64,000 nucleotides of DNA from Snodgrassella alvi wkB2 (GCF_000600005.1 NZ_CP007446.1:2072894-2136893); one strand, 5' to 3'. Shown: positions 46,001 through 54,960, counted from the stretch's first letter. Program-made: numbers and translations. Notes: generated by a model from the sequence alone, not told the origin.

Positions 46001-49000
46001 GGCATCTTTACCGGCTATGATTTTTCCGCCGTTACTGTTATCAACAGCCAGACGGCTTTCGCCTTCACTGTTAAGCAACACATCTCCGCCACTGCCGAAT
46101 TCTCCGCCCTGATTATTCAGACTATTACCAATCTGTGCCTTTAACTGCTGATTTGTCCTGATAGCTCCGGCTGCATTGTTTACACTGTCTGCTGTCAGAT
46201 CAATACTGTCTGCATCTATGCTGCCATTATTGCTGTTATCCAGTGTCGATGCTTGAATTACTGCCTCTTTGCCCGACTGAATCACACCATTTCCACTGTT
46301 GTTTATACTTACTGATGCCTTAAGATGCAGATTTTCACTGCTTATTATCCCTTTATTATTATTTTTAATACTTTCCGTATTCAGATAGGCATCTTTACCG
46401 GCTATGATTTTTCCGCCGTTACTGTTATCAACAGCCAGATGACTTTCGCCTTCACTGTTGAGCAACACATCTCCGCCACTGCCGAATTCTCCGCCCTGAT
46501 TATTCAGACTATTGCTAATCTGTGCCTTTAACTGCTGATTTGTCCGGATAGCTCCGGCTGCATTGTTTACACTATCTGCTGTCAGATCAATACTGTCTGC
46601 ATCTATGCTGCCATTATTACTGTTATCCAGTGTCGATGCTTGAATTACAGCCTCTTTGCCCGACTGAATCACACCATTTGTACTGTTGTTTAAACTTACC
46701 GATGCCTTAAGATGCAGATTTTCACTGCTTATTATCCCTTTATTATTATTTTTAATACTTTCCGTATTCAGATAGGCATCTTTACCGGCTATGATTTTTC
46801 CGCCGTTACTGTTATCAACAGTCAAATGGCTTTCGCCTTCACTGTTGAGCAACACATCTCCGCCACTACCAAATTCTCCGCCCTGATTATTCAGGCTGCT
46901 GCCAATCTGTGCCTTTAACTGGCGGTTTGTCCGGATAGCTCCGGCTGCATTATTTACACTATCCGCTATCAAATCAATTCTGTCTGCATCTATACTTCCA
47001 TTACTGCTGTTATCCAGTGCCGATGCATGAATAACTGCATGTTTGCCGGCCTGAATCTTGCCATTTGCGCTGTTATTCAATACCAGATTGCCTGATCCGT
47101 CAGCATTTAGCAGTAATTCTTCATTACTTACAATATTTCCTCCTGTGTTATCCAGCTTTTCATCAATCTGCGCCGTTAGCTGTTTACCAGCCTGAATAAT
47201 ACCCCCTGCCGTATTTTCTGCGCGTGCTGCCTTCAGATCCAGATTCTCACTGCTTATTATCCCTTTATTATTATTTTTAATACTTTCTGTATTCAGATAG
47301 GCATATTTACCTGCTATGATTTTTCCGCCGTCACTGTTATCAACAGCCAGATGACTTTCACCTTCACTGTTAAGCAACACATCTCCGCCACTGCCGAATT
47401 CTCCGCCCTGATTATTCAGGCTGTTGCCAATCTGTACCTTTAACTGCTGATTTGCCCGTATCGCTCCGGCAGCATTGTTTACACTGTTTGCTGTCAGATC
47501 AATACTGTCTGCATCTATACTGCCATTATTGCTGTTATCCAGTGTCGTCGTATGAATAACTGCATGTTTGCCGGCCTGAATCTTGCCGTTTTCACTGTTA
47601 TTCAATACCAGATTACTTTGTCCGTCAGCATTCAGCAGTAATTCTTCATTACTTACAATATTTCCTCCTGTGTTATCCAGCTTTTCTTCAATCTGCGCCT
47701 TTAACTGTTTACCAGCCTGAATAACACCCCCTGCTGTATTCTCTGCGCGTGCTGCCTTCAGATCCAGATTTTCACTGCTTATTATCCCTTTATTATTTTT
47801 AATACTTTCTGTATTCAGATAGGCATTTTTATTCGCTATGATTTTTCCGCCGTCACTGTTATCAACAATCAGACGGCCTTCGCCTTCACTGTTGAGTAAT
47901 ATATCTTCGCCACTGCCGAATTCTCCGCCCTGATTATTCAGGCTGTTGCCAATCTGTGCCTTTAACTGACGGTTTGTCCGGATAGCACCTTTACTGTTAT
48001 CAACAATATTGGCTTTTAATATCAGACTATTACTATCAATACTGCCCTGCCGGTTATTCAGGTTATTCGTACTCAGTTTAAGAGATGCACCGGACTGAAT
48101 TTTTCCGTCCAGACTGTTATTTATATCTTTACTTTGTATGCTTAGCTGTTCCTGAGCCGCAATCAGACCATTATCACTGTTATCCAGCTGGGCACTGTCT
48201 ATATTAATATCCTTTACCGACTGTAATTTACCTTTTCTGTTATCCAGTTTGCCACTTTTTGCCGATAATAATTCTGTTGTAGTAATTTCACCCTGATGAT
48301 TATCAATGCTATTGGTATTAATTAATGCCTGCCGGGCACTGAGCTTACCTTGATAATTATCAAATATTTCACCACTTACCGTTAATTTATTCAGATTCAG
48401 ACTGCCATGATTATTCAGACCAGTCTTCGAGGTTAAATCAATACCGCCATTGGCAATAATCTGACCATTATCATTAATTATTCCCTCACTACTAATAATT
48501 TTTCCGGTTTCAAATTGTGTTTTATGGGTATTAACAGCAGAGACTGTTTGTCCGCTACCAGCGGCTGTAGTAGGAGGAGAAGCAGGTATTGCCGTTTCCG
48601 GTTTATGCTCCGGGTCAGACGGAGCAGGCTTATCCGGCTCAGGGGCATAACCAATCAGGCCATTATTACTATTATCCAGCTTATTCAGATCCAGCGTTAA
48701 ACCCTGAGTACCGGTCTGAATAATCTTCCCGTTCTGATTATGAATATTATCTGCAATAATATCTATCCGACCGGCATTAATTTCTCCCTGATTATGCAGT
48801 TTTTGCTGCCGGATATTGATTTCATCCGCAGTAGTCAGTAAACCACTGTTTTCTAACTGCTCACTATGAACCAGCATTTTCCCCTGACTTGAAACTGTTC
48901 CACTATTCGTTACTCTGTCAGCATTGAGGGAAACACTGGCAATATCAGCACCAGAAGATTTCTGATCAGAAACGACAATACTACCGCTATTGCTCAGGTA

Positions 49001-50002
49001 ACCATTAGCATCTATGCTTAAATTACCATTACCGGCATAAATCTGCCCCGCATTATTAACACCAACGCCTTTATCAGTACTGACCAGTACAATCTTACCG
49101 GCATACATACCACCCAGTTTGCCTGCATCAATAGCTACTAAAGGTTTACTCTCTGCAGAGGTCAGTACAGACTCAGTTATATTTCCCTGTGCATCTGTAT
49201 TATTGCTTCCTGCTGTAATATTCAGATTATTTGCCCAGATACCCGCATTAATCTGTGCGGCCTGCGATAGAATGCGTGTGTATTCACTGCTACCAGTATT
49301 CAGACCGTCTCCACTGATACTGATATTACCCTGCCGGACTTCAAAGCCGTCTAAATTTCCATTCCTGATTAGCGGCTTACCTGTAGTCAGCGTTACTCCT
49401 GCTGCATTAATAAATCCGCTGCCATTCACATTTATCCCCGCCGGATTGGCTATAATTACTTCTGCACGCCGGCCGGCTACTTCTATATAGCCATTCAGCT
49501 GGCTGGGATTGGTACTATTAATCTGATTAACAATAACTCTGGCTTCACCTTTACTCAGCCATGGATTGGCCTGTATCCAGCCGGCCAGCCTGGTTGCCGT
49601 ATTTTTTCGGCTGTTATTTAAAATAGCGCCTTTCTTGTCTACATCCATCTGCCGGAACTGATTAATTGAAACTCCGCCTTTAGTAGGTGTTCGAATATTA
49701 ATTTGCGGTGTTCCATTCGCTGTTTGCAAAATGGTCGGCTGCTGATTTTTCGGTGCAGAAGTATCAGCATGAATCGAACCTGCTCGGCTGGAATCAATAA
49801 CTAGAGTGCATAAACCGAAACCCAGCAGAATAGACCAAGCCAGAACAGGCAAACCTGCAATCTTGATTTTGCTATTCATTATTGCGGTACTACCGGCAGT
49901 ACTGTCTGCAGTACTTTTTCCTTCACGAATAGTATTTTCCGCAACAGCCATCATTTGCCCGCGTTTTTTATTGAAAATTACCTTAAAAAGATTCTTATTC
50001 AT
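40097..50002 (-). CDS. FhaB/CdiA-like two-partner-secretion exoprotein
   Basis: 3301 residues. An extended signal (ESPR) MNKNLFKVIFNKKRGQMMAV begins the protein, with the membrane segment near residues 48-72. The TPS secretion domain follows (GGVSINQFRQMDVDKKGAIL, AEVIIANPAGINVNGSGFIN). A long filamentous part contains 175/129-residue repeats (DNA 45640-47990), then hemagglutinin-type beta-helix repeats to ~2700. No VENN-type pretoxin motif is seen; the C-terminus has SFAGTHDYLGG and ends in LYKLGK, so the main gene may encode an adhesin form without a classical toxin tip. AGGAAA precedes the ATG. Its partner cdiB is 272 bp upstream. Confidence 0.88.
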   Translation of the reverse strand: MNKNLFKVIFNKKRGQMMAVAENTIREGKSTADSTAGSTAIMNSKIKIAGLPVLAWSILLGFGLCTLVIDSSRAGSIHADTSAPKNQQPTILQTANGTPQINIRTPTKGGVSINQFRQMDVDKKGAILNNSRKNTATRLAGWIQANPWLSKGEARVIVNQINSTNPSQLNGYIEVAGRRAEVIIANPAGINVNGSGFINAAGVTLTTGKPLIRNGNLDGFEVRQGNISISGDGLNTGSSEYTRILSQAAQINAGIWANNLNITAGSNNTDAQGNITESVLTSAESKPLVAIDAGKLGGMYAGKIVLVSTDKGVGVNNAGQIYAGNGNLSIDANGYLSNSGSIVVSDQKSSGADIASVSLNADRVTNSGTVSSQGKMLVHSEQLENSGLLTTADEINIRQQKLHNQGEINAGRIDIIADNIHNQNGKIIQTGTQGLTLDLNKLDNSNNGLIGYAPEPDKPAPSDPEHKPETAIPASPPTTAAGSGQTVSAVNTHKTQFETGKIISSEGIINDNGQIIANGGIDLTSKTGLNNHGSLNLNKLTVSGEIFDNYQGKLSARQALINTNSIDNHQGEITTTELLSAKSGKLDNRKGKLQSVKDINIDSAQLDNSDNGLIAAQEQLSIQSKDINNSLDGKIQSGASLKLSTNNLNNRQGSIDSNSLILKANIVDNSKGAIRTNRQLKAQIGNSLNNQGGEFGSGEDILLNSEGEGRLIVDNSDGGKIIANKNAYLNTESIKNNKGIISSENLDLKAARAENTAGGVIQAGKQLKAQIEEKLDNTGGNIVSNEELLLNADGQSNLVLNNSENGKIQAGKHAVIHTTTLDNSNNGSIDADSIDLTANSVNNAAGAIRANQQLKVQIGNSLNNQGGEFGSGGDVLLNSEGESHLAVDNSDGGKIIAGKYAYLNTESIKNNNKGIISSENLDLKAARAENTAGGIIQAGKQLTAQIDEKLDNTGGNIVSNEELLLNADGSGNLVLNNSANGKIQAGKHAVIHASALDNSSNGSIDADRIDLIADSVNNAAGAIRTNRQLKAQIGSSLNNQGGEFGSGGDVLLNSEGESHLTVDNSNGGKIIAGKDAYLNTESIKNNNKGIISSENLHLKASVSLNNSTNGVIQSGKEAVIQASTLDNSNNGSIDADSIDLTADSVNNAAGAIRTNQQLKAQISNSLNNQGGEFGSGGDVLLNSEGESHLAVDNSNGGKIIAGKDAYLNTESIKNNNKGIISSENLHLKASVSINNSGNGVIQSGKEAVIQASTLDNSNNGSIDADSIDLTADSVNNAAGAIRTNQQLKAQIGNSLNNQGGEFGSGGDVLLNSEGESRLAVDNSNGGKIIAGKDAYLNTESIKNNNKGIISSEKNLDLKAARAENTAGGIIQAGKQLKAQIDEKLDNTGGNIASNEELLLNADGPGNLVLNNSANGKIQAGKGVVIQASTLDNSNNGSIDADSIDLTADSIDNTAGNIRANKQLNAQINQKLLNQYGQISSADNVNIHDQLHNTLEIDNTNNGKILAGNDLNLQAKKLDYASTDDAGIAAGHDASIDLTDDFNINGNISANAGLKLHSNGKIINNHNVIGDSVIIDASRIDNQAAGTIQSNKHTELNVQDSVINRGLINSNGLTLIQAGKLVDNVGTGRIYGDHVAIGTGSLLNREEITGNETKAAIIAARQQLDIGARDIVNKEQGYLLSEGDLAIGGKLDKQYHATGMADSLINSSARIEAKGNGNIAVNELRNLNNHFTLEEYLANPEQHIQQYLFPGQTEKWTEGVDGHYNERKKKNEHSEFYFNDGRPMAREEKTGITWWDFNRKTYKQRVSESRPGEIIIGGNLNISGSHWENNNSRILVGGSLIGADSLQLDNIESKGQQRVVDTGTLGGYKKSKSGSWPNRRTEYKRKVRGQINETTITTIDLEQPVSIIQQHMKVDSTDNTIIGVNNNTGNIENAGSVYTGSSSIGSSNSKHTDTVNVTSNNSVKDNVNADKTGSNDYNMSANNQPVDDNKTDSAKVPSIKTLTSLNNKLPNNSLYHIDPDNKGYLVETDPAFTNKNKWLSSNYMLEALGQDPEKIQKRLGDGYYEQRLINEQIDQLTGYRRLAGYDSDEDEYKALMDAGVSMAKTMGLVPGIALSADQVARLTSDIVWMVSQTVTMPDGSQQTVLVPQVYLMVRDGDLNTAGALISANNISLHTNKDINNQGTVAGRRIVDLGAHNLSNSGLISGQNVLLNATDNIDINGGTVQAQNFLGLQAKHINVNTITATHGDERNGGTVIDRVAGLYVTGNKNGILAVNSVEDLNFHGANIVNTATNGLTQLASSNGSVNLGTVQTASHTGYGELSARNHLALDHKDERGTQVIAGGDVTLFSGNTVNIRQSDINSTNGDINIYGNKGVNITEGRAKTDLDEAHYNKTRGTFSTKKSIDKYQKHNDEAVSSNITGSNIRIGSEQDINIRGSNVIADNQTLLHAGRDINIEAAENQYQVQEYHARKKSGLMGSGGFGFSIGSQKQTDDIAGNSLIHSGSNVGSLKGDTIIVAGNRYTQSGSTVSSPGGNVAVVAKQINVQAAQDQYSTDYVHTMKQSGITVGVNIPVVGAIQKAGTAIERTNKSKNDRINAMAAFNAGMDTYKAGSAVADIANNPQNAMNANVGITVGQQKLRMESHTKDTVASASRINAGGTVNLLATGAGKDSNINIIGSDVAGSRGTHLQADNEINLLAAEQSHSERSSNKSSGWNAGVAISYGSGGASLGVTAGGNLGKGHGNGDETSYRNSHVGSSSGSTSLSSGGATNIIGAQVIGKGVSIDAAELNIASLQDKAKYDSKQQNISGQVTVGYGASGSASYSKSKIKADYASVTEQSGIIAGDDGYQIKVKGNTDLKGAIITSASAAEAAGKNSLITGSLTSSDIKNHSDYSGSSIGIDVSGSISASKPERSQSDKKDNTNNKDSNNNNTNSDKKWSDSNNTSLGLGHDSDHDSSTTHSGINTSNIIITDETAQQQKTGKTVAEAIAAIHTDTSSEDYAGKAGYLANNFDKEKVLNELNIQVEVTKEFRQNSLGLINSYIDSRQAELRKKIKEETSEENKTELYKEIYKLQYQRRLLETVVNILAADPTAAITQGTLQLAATKLREESLANSRKSPGIVINKETGEVMNNVSYDSGYFDGVKLGGVRLHLDIICGSDNGRCETDDMNNLKKDEHGNYIFKGDSKYPTFADLMKDTTEVGGMFGLTGGFQPVQGGWYLPGLTIPYNKGDFSDDLIESFAGTHDYLGGQIWGWYGDDGNTSRNRNPFQNIASDTTTYVAIPASAPAALADFLNSDMFQLLYKLGK
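45560..47990 (-). repeat. Long intragenic tandem repeats in fhaB
   Basis: Two repeat lengths alternate: about 525 bp (175 residues; copies marked by the AARAENTAGG codons at 47746, 47221 and 45919) and about 387 bp (129 residues; copies around 46325 and 46712). The shorter unit lacks 138 bp of the longer one. Units share NNQGGEFGSGGDVLLNSEGE and KDAYLNTESIKNNNKGIISS. Confidence 0.85.
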
Positions 50003-50274
50003 TTTCCTGCCCTTTGAAGAGTATATTTAATTAAAATTTCTCAAAACCAACTGGAATATTGTCTTAATATTTATTCAGAAAAAGCCAAATATTAAATAAA
50101 TTTATTCAGATTAAAATCAAACGTATATCAGCAGAATAAAATTCTAATAATGACAAAAAAATAATTATTAATTGATCGATTATTCGTAATTTTTCCGGTA
50201 ACTCTATTATTCATCATGCAATCCTCTTTATTTCATAATCAACGCTATATTTTGAATAAATTTGTATTACAGCT

Positions 50275-52041
50275 CTAAAGTGAATAATTCAGATTAAATC
50301 CGAATGTAGTTTTGTCTGTGCGGAAATGCTGCGGTTTATAAATCGGCTTTCCCATAAATACGTCGTAATACCAGTTCCCGCCAGCCTTTACCTGACCTTT
50401 AAAACCCACTACTGTACCCGCCAGTGTCTTTCCTAACTGCATTTCACTTGTTCTTCCCGTTATATGCCCTACGTCTATCCCTGCATATACCTGATGACTC
50501 GGTAAATACTGCCAGTTCAGATTGTTATTCCAGTACCAGCCCTGCTCTCCCATCAAAGTAAGCTCTCCGTCAAATCCCCGCACAGTGTAGCGCCCGCCTA
50601 TTGATACCTGATCCTGAGTAATTAACGGGGTTTTATTCCACTGCCCGTGAAACGAGGTGTCATAGCTAAAGTTATATTTTCCTACCCTGAACGGCTTCAT
50701 CAGTGAAGCATCCAGTGTGATTATCTCCATCCGCGAGGTGCCTTCACCGAATTCTTCTTCTGCCGCCCGTAAACTGTGGTCTGCACCGGTTCCGCGCTTA
50801 TAACCTGCACTCAGATTAAGTATGGCATTTCCTAAATATTCCTGATGATTCAGCCCTATAGCCCAGCCTGCCGTATGTCTTCTCTGTACTTCGATTTCAG
50901 CATCGTCTATATAGTTATGTGATTTACGCCGCCATATTCTGGCACTTACATCAATTTTACGGTGACTGTTACGATATATCATTCGGGTTATCCCCAAATC
51001 TGTATTTTCACTGCTGCCGTTATAATCATAATTCTGGTTATAACCGGCTATAGCCTGATGGTAGCGGTAATAATTCTGGTTAAAAGCTATCAGCCAGTTT
51101 CCTACCGGTACTGAATAATGAAGGGAATAGCCGTGTGTACCACTACCGGTACGATTACCATCAATATCTACTGTACTGTCTTTACTACCCAGATCATGGT
51201 TATAGTTCACATAAAACAGATCACTTAGACCTAACGGATTATCAACAGATAAAGTTACACCGCCCTGATAACGTCCGGTAGCATGACTGCCTGAGTCATC
51301 TGCATTAAAGCTGATACGTACTGGTACTTTACGCTGCGACCATGAAACAACCACATCACTTTCGTTCGGTGCTTCAGCCGGTACTATCTGGATATCCGCC
51401 TCTACTGTCGGCACGCGTTTCAGGTTTTCCAGTCCTTGTTCTAAATCCCGCAGATTCAATATGTCACCAGATCTGGCAGGAAATTCATTCTGAATACGAC
51501 GAATACGGTTTACATGTGTCTGATCAGCATTATCAAGGTTATAACGAATTTCATGAATTCGTCCCGGAATAACTGTCAATACCAGCTCACCAGTACTTAA
51601 ATCCTGCGGGCTGGCCAGAATGCGTGTAGTAGTATATCCCCTGTCTATTACTGCATTCTGCGCCAGTGTCATAATATAATTAATACCATTGCTACCCAGA
51701 CACAATCCCGGCTTGAATTTACTCAGATAAATAGCTTTATCTAATGCAAATTGAAACCGCTGTGCCTGATCACCATTTAACTTGATGCTTCTGATGGCAA
51801 AACATGGTTTTTCATCCTGAGGTAAACCGTTAACCGTACCTTCAATTTGCGGAGGCTGTAATCGCACATTGACTTCAGGCTGCATTTTTTCCTGAAATTG
51901 TTTCAGCCTTTGCTGTTCGCGAATAATCTGCTGCTGTTCAATATCTGCCGGATTAGCCGGACCTGACGATGGTGCAGCATACGTCTGATATATCACCCCG
52001 TTCAGTAGACTTAAAAATAATAGGTTTTTACTGATGTTCAT
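50275..52041 (-). CDS. CdiB/FhaC-type TpsB outer-membrane transporter
   Basis: A 588-residue Omp85-family TpsB protein from the ATG at 52041. Signal peptide (NLLFLSLLNGVIYQTYAAPS), POTRA region (FAIRSIKLNGDQAQRF, LNLRDLEQGLENLKR), then a 16-strand barrel including VRGFDGELTLMGEQGWYW, the conserved L6 loop with R-G-F. It ends in LNYSL. It exports the FhaB-like protein encoded just downstream. Promoter presumably in the AT-rich 52042-52900. Confidence 0.93.
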   Translation of the reverse strand: MNISKNLLFLSLLNGVIYQTYAAPSSGPANPADIEQQQIIREQQRLKQFQEKMQPEVNVRLQPPQIEGTVNGLPQDEKPCFAIRSIKLNGDQAQRFQFALDKAIYLSKFKPGLCLGSNGINYIMTLAQNAVIDRGYTTTRILASPQDLSTGELVLTVIPGRIHEIRYNLDNADQTHVNRIRRIQNEFPARSGDILNLRDLEQGLENLKRVPTVEADIQIVPAEAPNESDVVVSWSQRKVPVRISFNADDSGSHATGRYQGGVTLSVDNPLGLSDLFYVNYNHDLGSKDSTVDIDGNRTGSGTHGYSLHYSVPVGNWLIAFNQNYYRYHQAIAGYNQNYDYNGSSENTDLGITRMIYRNSHRKIDVSARIWRRKSHNYIDDAEIEVQRRHTAGWAIGLNHQEYLGNAILNLSAGYKRGTGADHSLRAAEEEFGEGTSRMEIITLDASLMKPFRVGKYNFSYDTSFHGQWNKTPLITQDQVSIGGRYTVRGFDGELTLMGEQGWYWNNNLNWQYLPSHQVYAGIDVGHITGRTSEMQLGKTLAGTVVGFKGQVKAGGNWYYDVFMGKPIYKPQHFRTDKTTFGFNLNYSL

Positions 52042-52920
52042 CACATTATCTACAAATATTTGTTTTAATTAATAATATAATACATAAATTAACTCTACAA
52101 ATTTTTTAACTAATTTATTTGTAATAAAAATATTTTAATAAGAAAATTTTATTTAGATATTTATCTGAAAAACAATTTATATAAATTAAATTTTTATATA
52201 TATTTCAATATATTAATTGAATAATTATTCTATATGCAATAAATCATCTATGATAATTTTCTTCTCCGCCCTTCTGATCAGATATTCAATAATTAAAATT
52301 AAATTATTGTTTCAAATAAGATTAAATATAAATTTAGTTAATGGACAAGTTTTGTTGTAAATTTGATATAAATCTCCAAAATTAAATATATTTAATCTAA
52401 TTTAAAGTAAATATAACGTACTCACTTTAATAAATACATTAGATAATCTCTCACTTTTCCGTTAGAAATTCTCAAATTTTTCTCATGTTTTAATTAATAT
52501 GACTAATCATAATATTAATCTTAAATGTTTCAATTTATAACTTAGCCAATAATACTAATTTCATAAAATAGATAAATTAGATTTATCTAGTGAGTAGTGT
52601 TTTTCTTAGTCATAATTTCACTTAAATATAATTTGTTTTTCATAATTAGATGTTTACACTAAAAATACCAATTAATAGAAAATACCGATTCTATAATTAT
52701 TTTTTATCTGTACTATATTTATCGATTCAATTAAAGCACGAGAATTAATCCCAGGTATTTATTCATTGATGAACAAATTACCCTGTTAGTTGAACAACGA
52801 CATGGTAGTAATTAAAATAAAAGCCTTATTGATGTTTCAACAAGGCTTTAAATTTTATTTATCTGATAATGGGGTTTGGTTAACTAAACAAGCTCCATCT
52901 CAGTTTTTAATAATTAAATA
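52042..52920. other. Very AT-rich upstream region of the TPS operon
   Basis: About 780 bases of extreme A+T with no open frame, followed by a terminator at 52821-52850. It should hold the promoter of cdiB-fhaB. Its composition suggests H-NS-type silencing, but that is only inferred. Confidence 0.4.
52821..52850 (-). terminator. Bidirectional terminator
   Basis: AAGCCTTATTGA-TGTT-TCAACAAGGCTT, one mismatch, with T-runs on both sides; it follows the first immunity gene on the minus strand. Confidence 0.65.
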
Positions 52921-52923
52921 ACT

Positions 52924-53361
52924 TTATTCAGGTTCAGTCGTATCTGCTTTATATTGTGCTGACTCTTCTTTCGCTGATTCGAGCCATGCTGAAAAATTTT
53001 CTAAATAATATTGTTTACCCCTAACCGGATCTTCACCACTATAACTATAGCCATAATCATGAAAATAAACTTTTGGATCCCCACTTTTATCACTTCCATC
53101 AAAACAGGCTAAAACAACATATCCATCATTAAAAAAACCTGATTCATCACTAGCAATAGCAAAAGGTATTAAAGGTTGATCTCTATATTCAATGAGTAGT
53201 GCTCCATAATAACTTAAAGATTTTCCGATATCTTTGCATAAAAAATCCCATGGTTCTAAATCAATAATGTTATTAGATTTTACTGTGTCAATATAACTTT
53301 GAGGAAAAACAAAACCATCAGGAAGTATTGGGGTATTATATAAAAATATATTAGACATCAT
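52924..53361 (-). CDS. SMI1/KNR4-like immunity protein
   Basis: A 145-residue protein: LPDGFVFPQSYIDTVKSNN, DLEPWDFLCKD, ESGFFNDGYVVLACFDGSD, PKVYFHDYGYS and YYLENFSAWLESAKEE. This is the SUKH/SMI1-KNR4 pattern of toxin-immunity proteins. Its ATG overlaps the expected stop of the toxin frame upstream (ATGA), a classic toxin-immunity pair. The toxin, however, carries an internal stop. Confidence 0.8.
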   Translation of the reverse strand: MMSNIFLYNTPILPDGFVFPQSYIDTVKSNNIIDLEPWDFLCKDIGKSLSYYGALLIEYRDQPLIPFAIASDESGFFNDGYVVLACFDGSDKSGDPKVYFHDYGYSYSGEDPVRGKQYYLENFSAWLESAKEESAQYKADTTEPE

Positions 53362-53789
53362 TTTTTACCTTGTATTTTTGGAGATTGATTCGAGCCATTT
53401 GGATTTTGTTTTCCAAAGCCTCAAGATTGTTTGTTTATGTGCCCTTTAATTGCTTCTCCCCATGTATTATATTTTTCCCGACCTCGAAGCTCTTGAATCT
53501 CCGGAGTTAATTTTTCATTAAAATCATGAACTTTTGCTTTAACATTAGTACCTGCTTCTCTTGCAGCAAGAATTCGAGTGTTATCCATATTTGTTAATTT
53601 GCCATCTGGCATTTTTATGACATCAACAGAATCGCCTTTCCAACCATCTTTTTTCATTCTAGAGACAAGATCATCATAAGTGTATTTTAAAGTAGTTCCT
53701 CGTTCAGTTTTGTTATAAGAAACCGTATTCTGTGAAAATCTGATTTCATCAGGATTTATTACGGTCGTTCCTTTTCCAGCATAAGTTAA
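53358..53789 (-). pseudogene. Orphan CdiA-CT toxin cassette with premature stop
   Basis: Open from a TAA at 53790 but without an ATG until codon 45. It begins with the junction linker (YAGKGTTVINPDEIRFSQN), then MKKDGWKGDSVDVIKMPDGK and NTRILAAREAGTNVKAKVHD, a known polymorphic-toxin C-terminus. A TGA at 53421 interrupts the frame; beyond it GFGKQNPNGSNQSPKIQGKK continues in frame to a stop at 53358. The activity of this toxin class is not stated here. Confidence 0.7.
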
Positions 53790-53825
53790 TTATTGAACTT
53801 GCGATGCAGGTCTAAAAAGCAATAA

Positions 53826-53860
53826 AAGCTCCCCGCTGGTTAAGGCGGGGGAGCTTTTTA
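53826..53860. terminator. Bidirectional terminator in the cassette array
   Basis: AAGCTCCCCGC-TGGTTAA-GCGGGGGAGCTT with T5 on the plus side; it overlaps the 3' end of the colicin D-type immunity gene. Confidence 0.7.
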
Positions 53861-54124
53861 ATTTAGTTTTTTCAACTCTTGCTCAATTTGCTCAATAAGT
53901 TGTTTATCATTTAATTCATATTCTTCTTTATCAGAATCTGGATTATAAAGATCGGCTAGACAAAAAATAGTTGATAAACATTCGCTAACACTGTCTTCAT
54001 CTTTGAGAAGTAAACCGTTATCTCGCTCTATTCGATAGAGCTCAATGTAAGCCTCAGCAAAAACTTGAGCTGTTATTCTTCCATTAACAAACGATTTAGC
54101 AAATTCTAATGCTATAAGGCTCAT
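53858..54124 (-). CDS. Colicin D-type immunity protein
   Basis: An 88-residue acidic helical protein: LIALEFAKSFVNGRITAQVF, AEAYIELYRIERDN, and CLSTIFCLADLYNPDSDKEE. This is the pattern of colicin D immunity proteins, which block the tRNA nuclease by mimicking its substrate. The ATG overlaps the stop of the toxin upstream. Confidence 0.8.
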   Translation of the reverse strand: MSLIALEFAKSFVNGRITAQVFAEAYIELYRIERDNGLLLKDEDSVSECLSTIFCLADLYNPDSDKEEYELNDKQLIEQIEQELKKLN

Positions 54125-54543
54125 CGTAATACTCCATTTTTCATATAATTATCATACTGTGCGGTTCCTGGCGTAAGCTTAAATCCTGTAACAAAATTAC
54201 CAGAGCTATCAAGAACAACTGCATTATTAGTACTTGAGTTAAAAAATACTTTTGAGTCTTTTACAAAGCCATAAGTACCTTGGGGTTTGGTTGCCGAGTC
54301 TCCCATATGATTTTTGATTGCAGTTTCATATTGACCAAGAGTTTCCGGGTTTTTCTTTGTTGTTGTTATTCCAAAATCAGCCGCATGCTTAAACTTCTTA
54401 TCTAGTTGCTTTTGCGTTATTCCCGTTAATTCACCGGCAAGAGAATTTGCACTCGTTCTCTTTCCAGCATTCCCCAAGCCTTTCTCATTTACTACATGCT
54501 CATCAAAAATTACTTTTTTTATTCGCTTGTTGAATGCTGTTAG
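54121..54543 (-). CDS. Orphan CdiA-CT toxin, colicin D-like nuclease
   Basis: Reads from a stop at 54546. Linker FDEHVVNEKGLGNAGKRTSA, then a ~105-residue toxin: KQLDKKFKHAADFGITTTKK, ETAIKNHMGDSATKPQGTYG, SKVFFNSSTNNAVVLDSSG, and TGFKLTPGTAQYDNYMKNG. This matches the colicin D-like tRNA-Arg nuclease family. There is no ATG before the toxin part, only TTG, so the cassette is probably silent unless recombined behind cdiA. Confidence 0.75.
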   Translation of the reverse strand, partial: LTAFNKRIKKVIFDEHVVNEKGLGNAGKRTSANSLAGELTGITQKQLDKKFKHAADFGITTTKKNPETLGQYETAIKNHMGDSATKPQGTYGFVKDSKVFFNSSTNNAVVLDSSGNFVTGFKLTPGTAQYDNYMKNGVLR

Positions 54544-54626
54544 TTATCAAACTTGAGATAAAAGTATAGACATCAAAGTAAGATCCTAACAGGATTCAGA
54601 TGAGGACTTTACTATTACCTCTAAAT

Positions 54627-54959
54627 TTAAAAATAAAAAAATAGACCTGTTTTATATTTTATTGCATTATCAACTTGAGTTAATAATTGAATCAACGCTT
54701 CGCTATTATTTGATACTATTGAATTTTGAATAATACTTTTAGCCTTAATAAGCTTATCAAGATCGATTATCTTTTCATCTTCATAATCATCAATATTTAT
54801 ATCTAATTCATTATTAAGTTGATTAATAACATTACTCTCTAAGAGATTTTTATAATTATCTTCATCAAGAATTAATTCAATCAAATCACCATCCACACAA
54901 TTATCTAAATCTAGGCGTTCCATTGCACTTTTATTTACTGGAACGGATATATTTTTCAT
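54627..54959 (-). CDS. Probable immunity protein
   Basis: A 110-residue, very acidic protein (LDNCVDGDLIELILDEDN, INIDDYEDEKIIDLDKLI) starting 1 bp after the toxin-frame stop. The acidity and position are those of an immunity protein for the cassette at 54961-55359. Family not named with certainty. Confidence 0.65.
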   Translation of the reverse strand: MKNISVPVNKSAMERLDLDNCVDGDLIELILDEDNYKNLLESNVINQLNNELDINIDDYEDEKIIDLDKLIKAKSIIQNSIVSNNSEALIQLLTQVDNAIKYKTGLFFYF

Positions 54960-54960
54960 A

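Noticed and set aside
45560-47990. Long repeats as a mobile element or CRISPR
   Set aside because: They encode an in-frame protein repeat and have no spacers, transposase or terminal inverted repeats.
41345-49490. Many open frames on the plus strand opposite fhaB
   Set aside because: They mirror the repetitive composition of fhaB, lack ribosome binding sites and family features.
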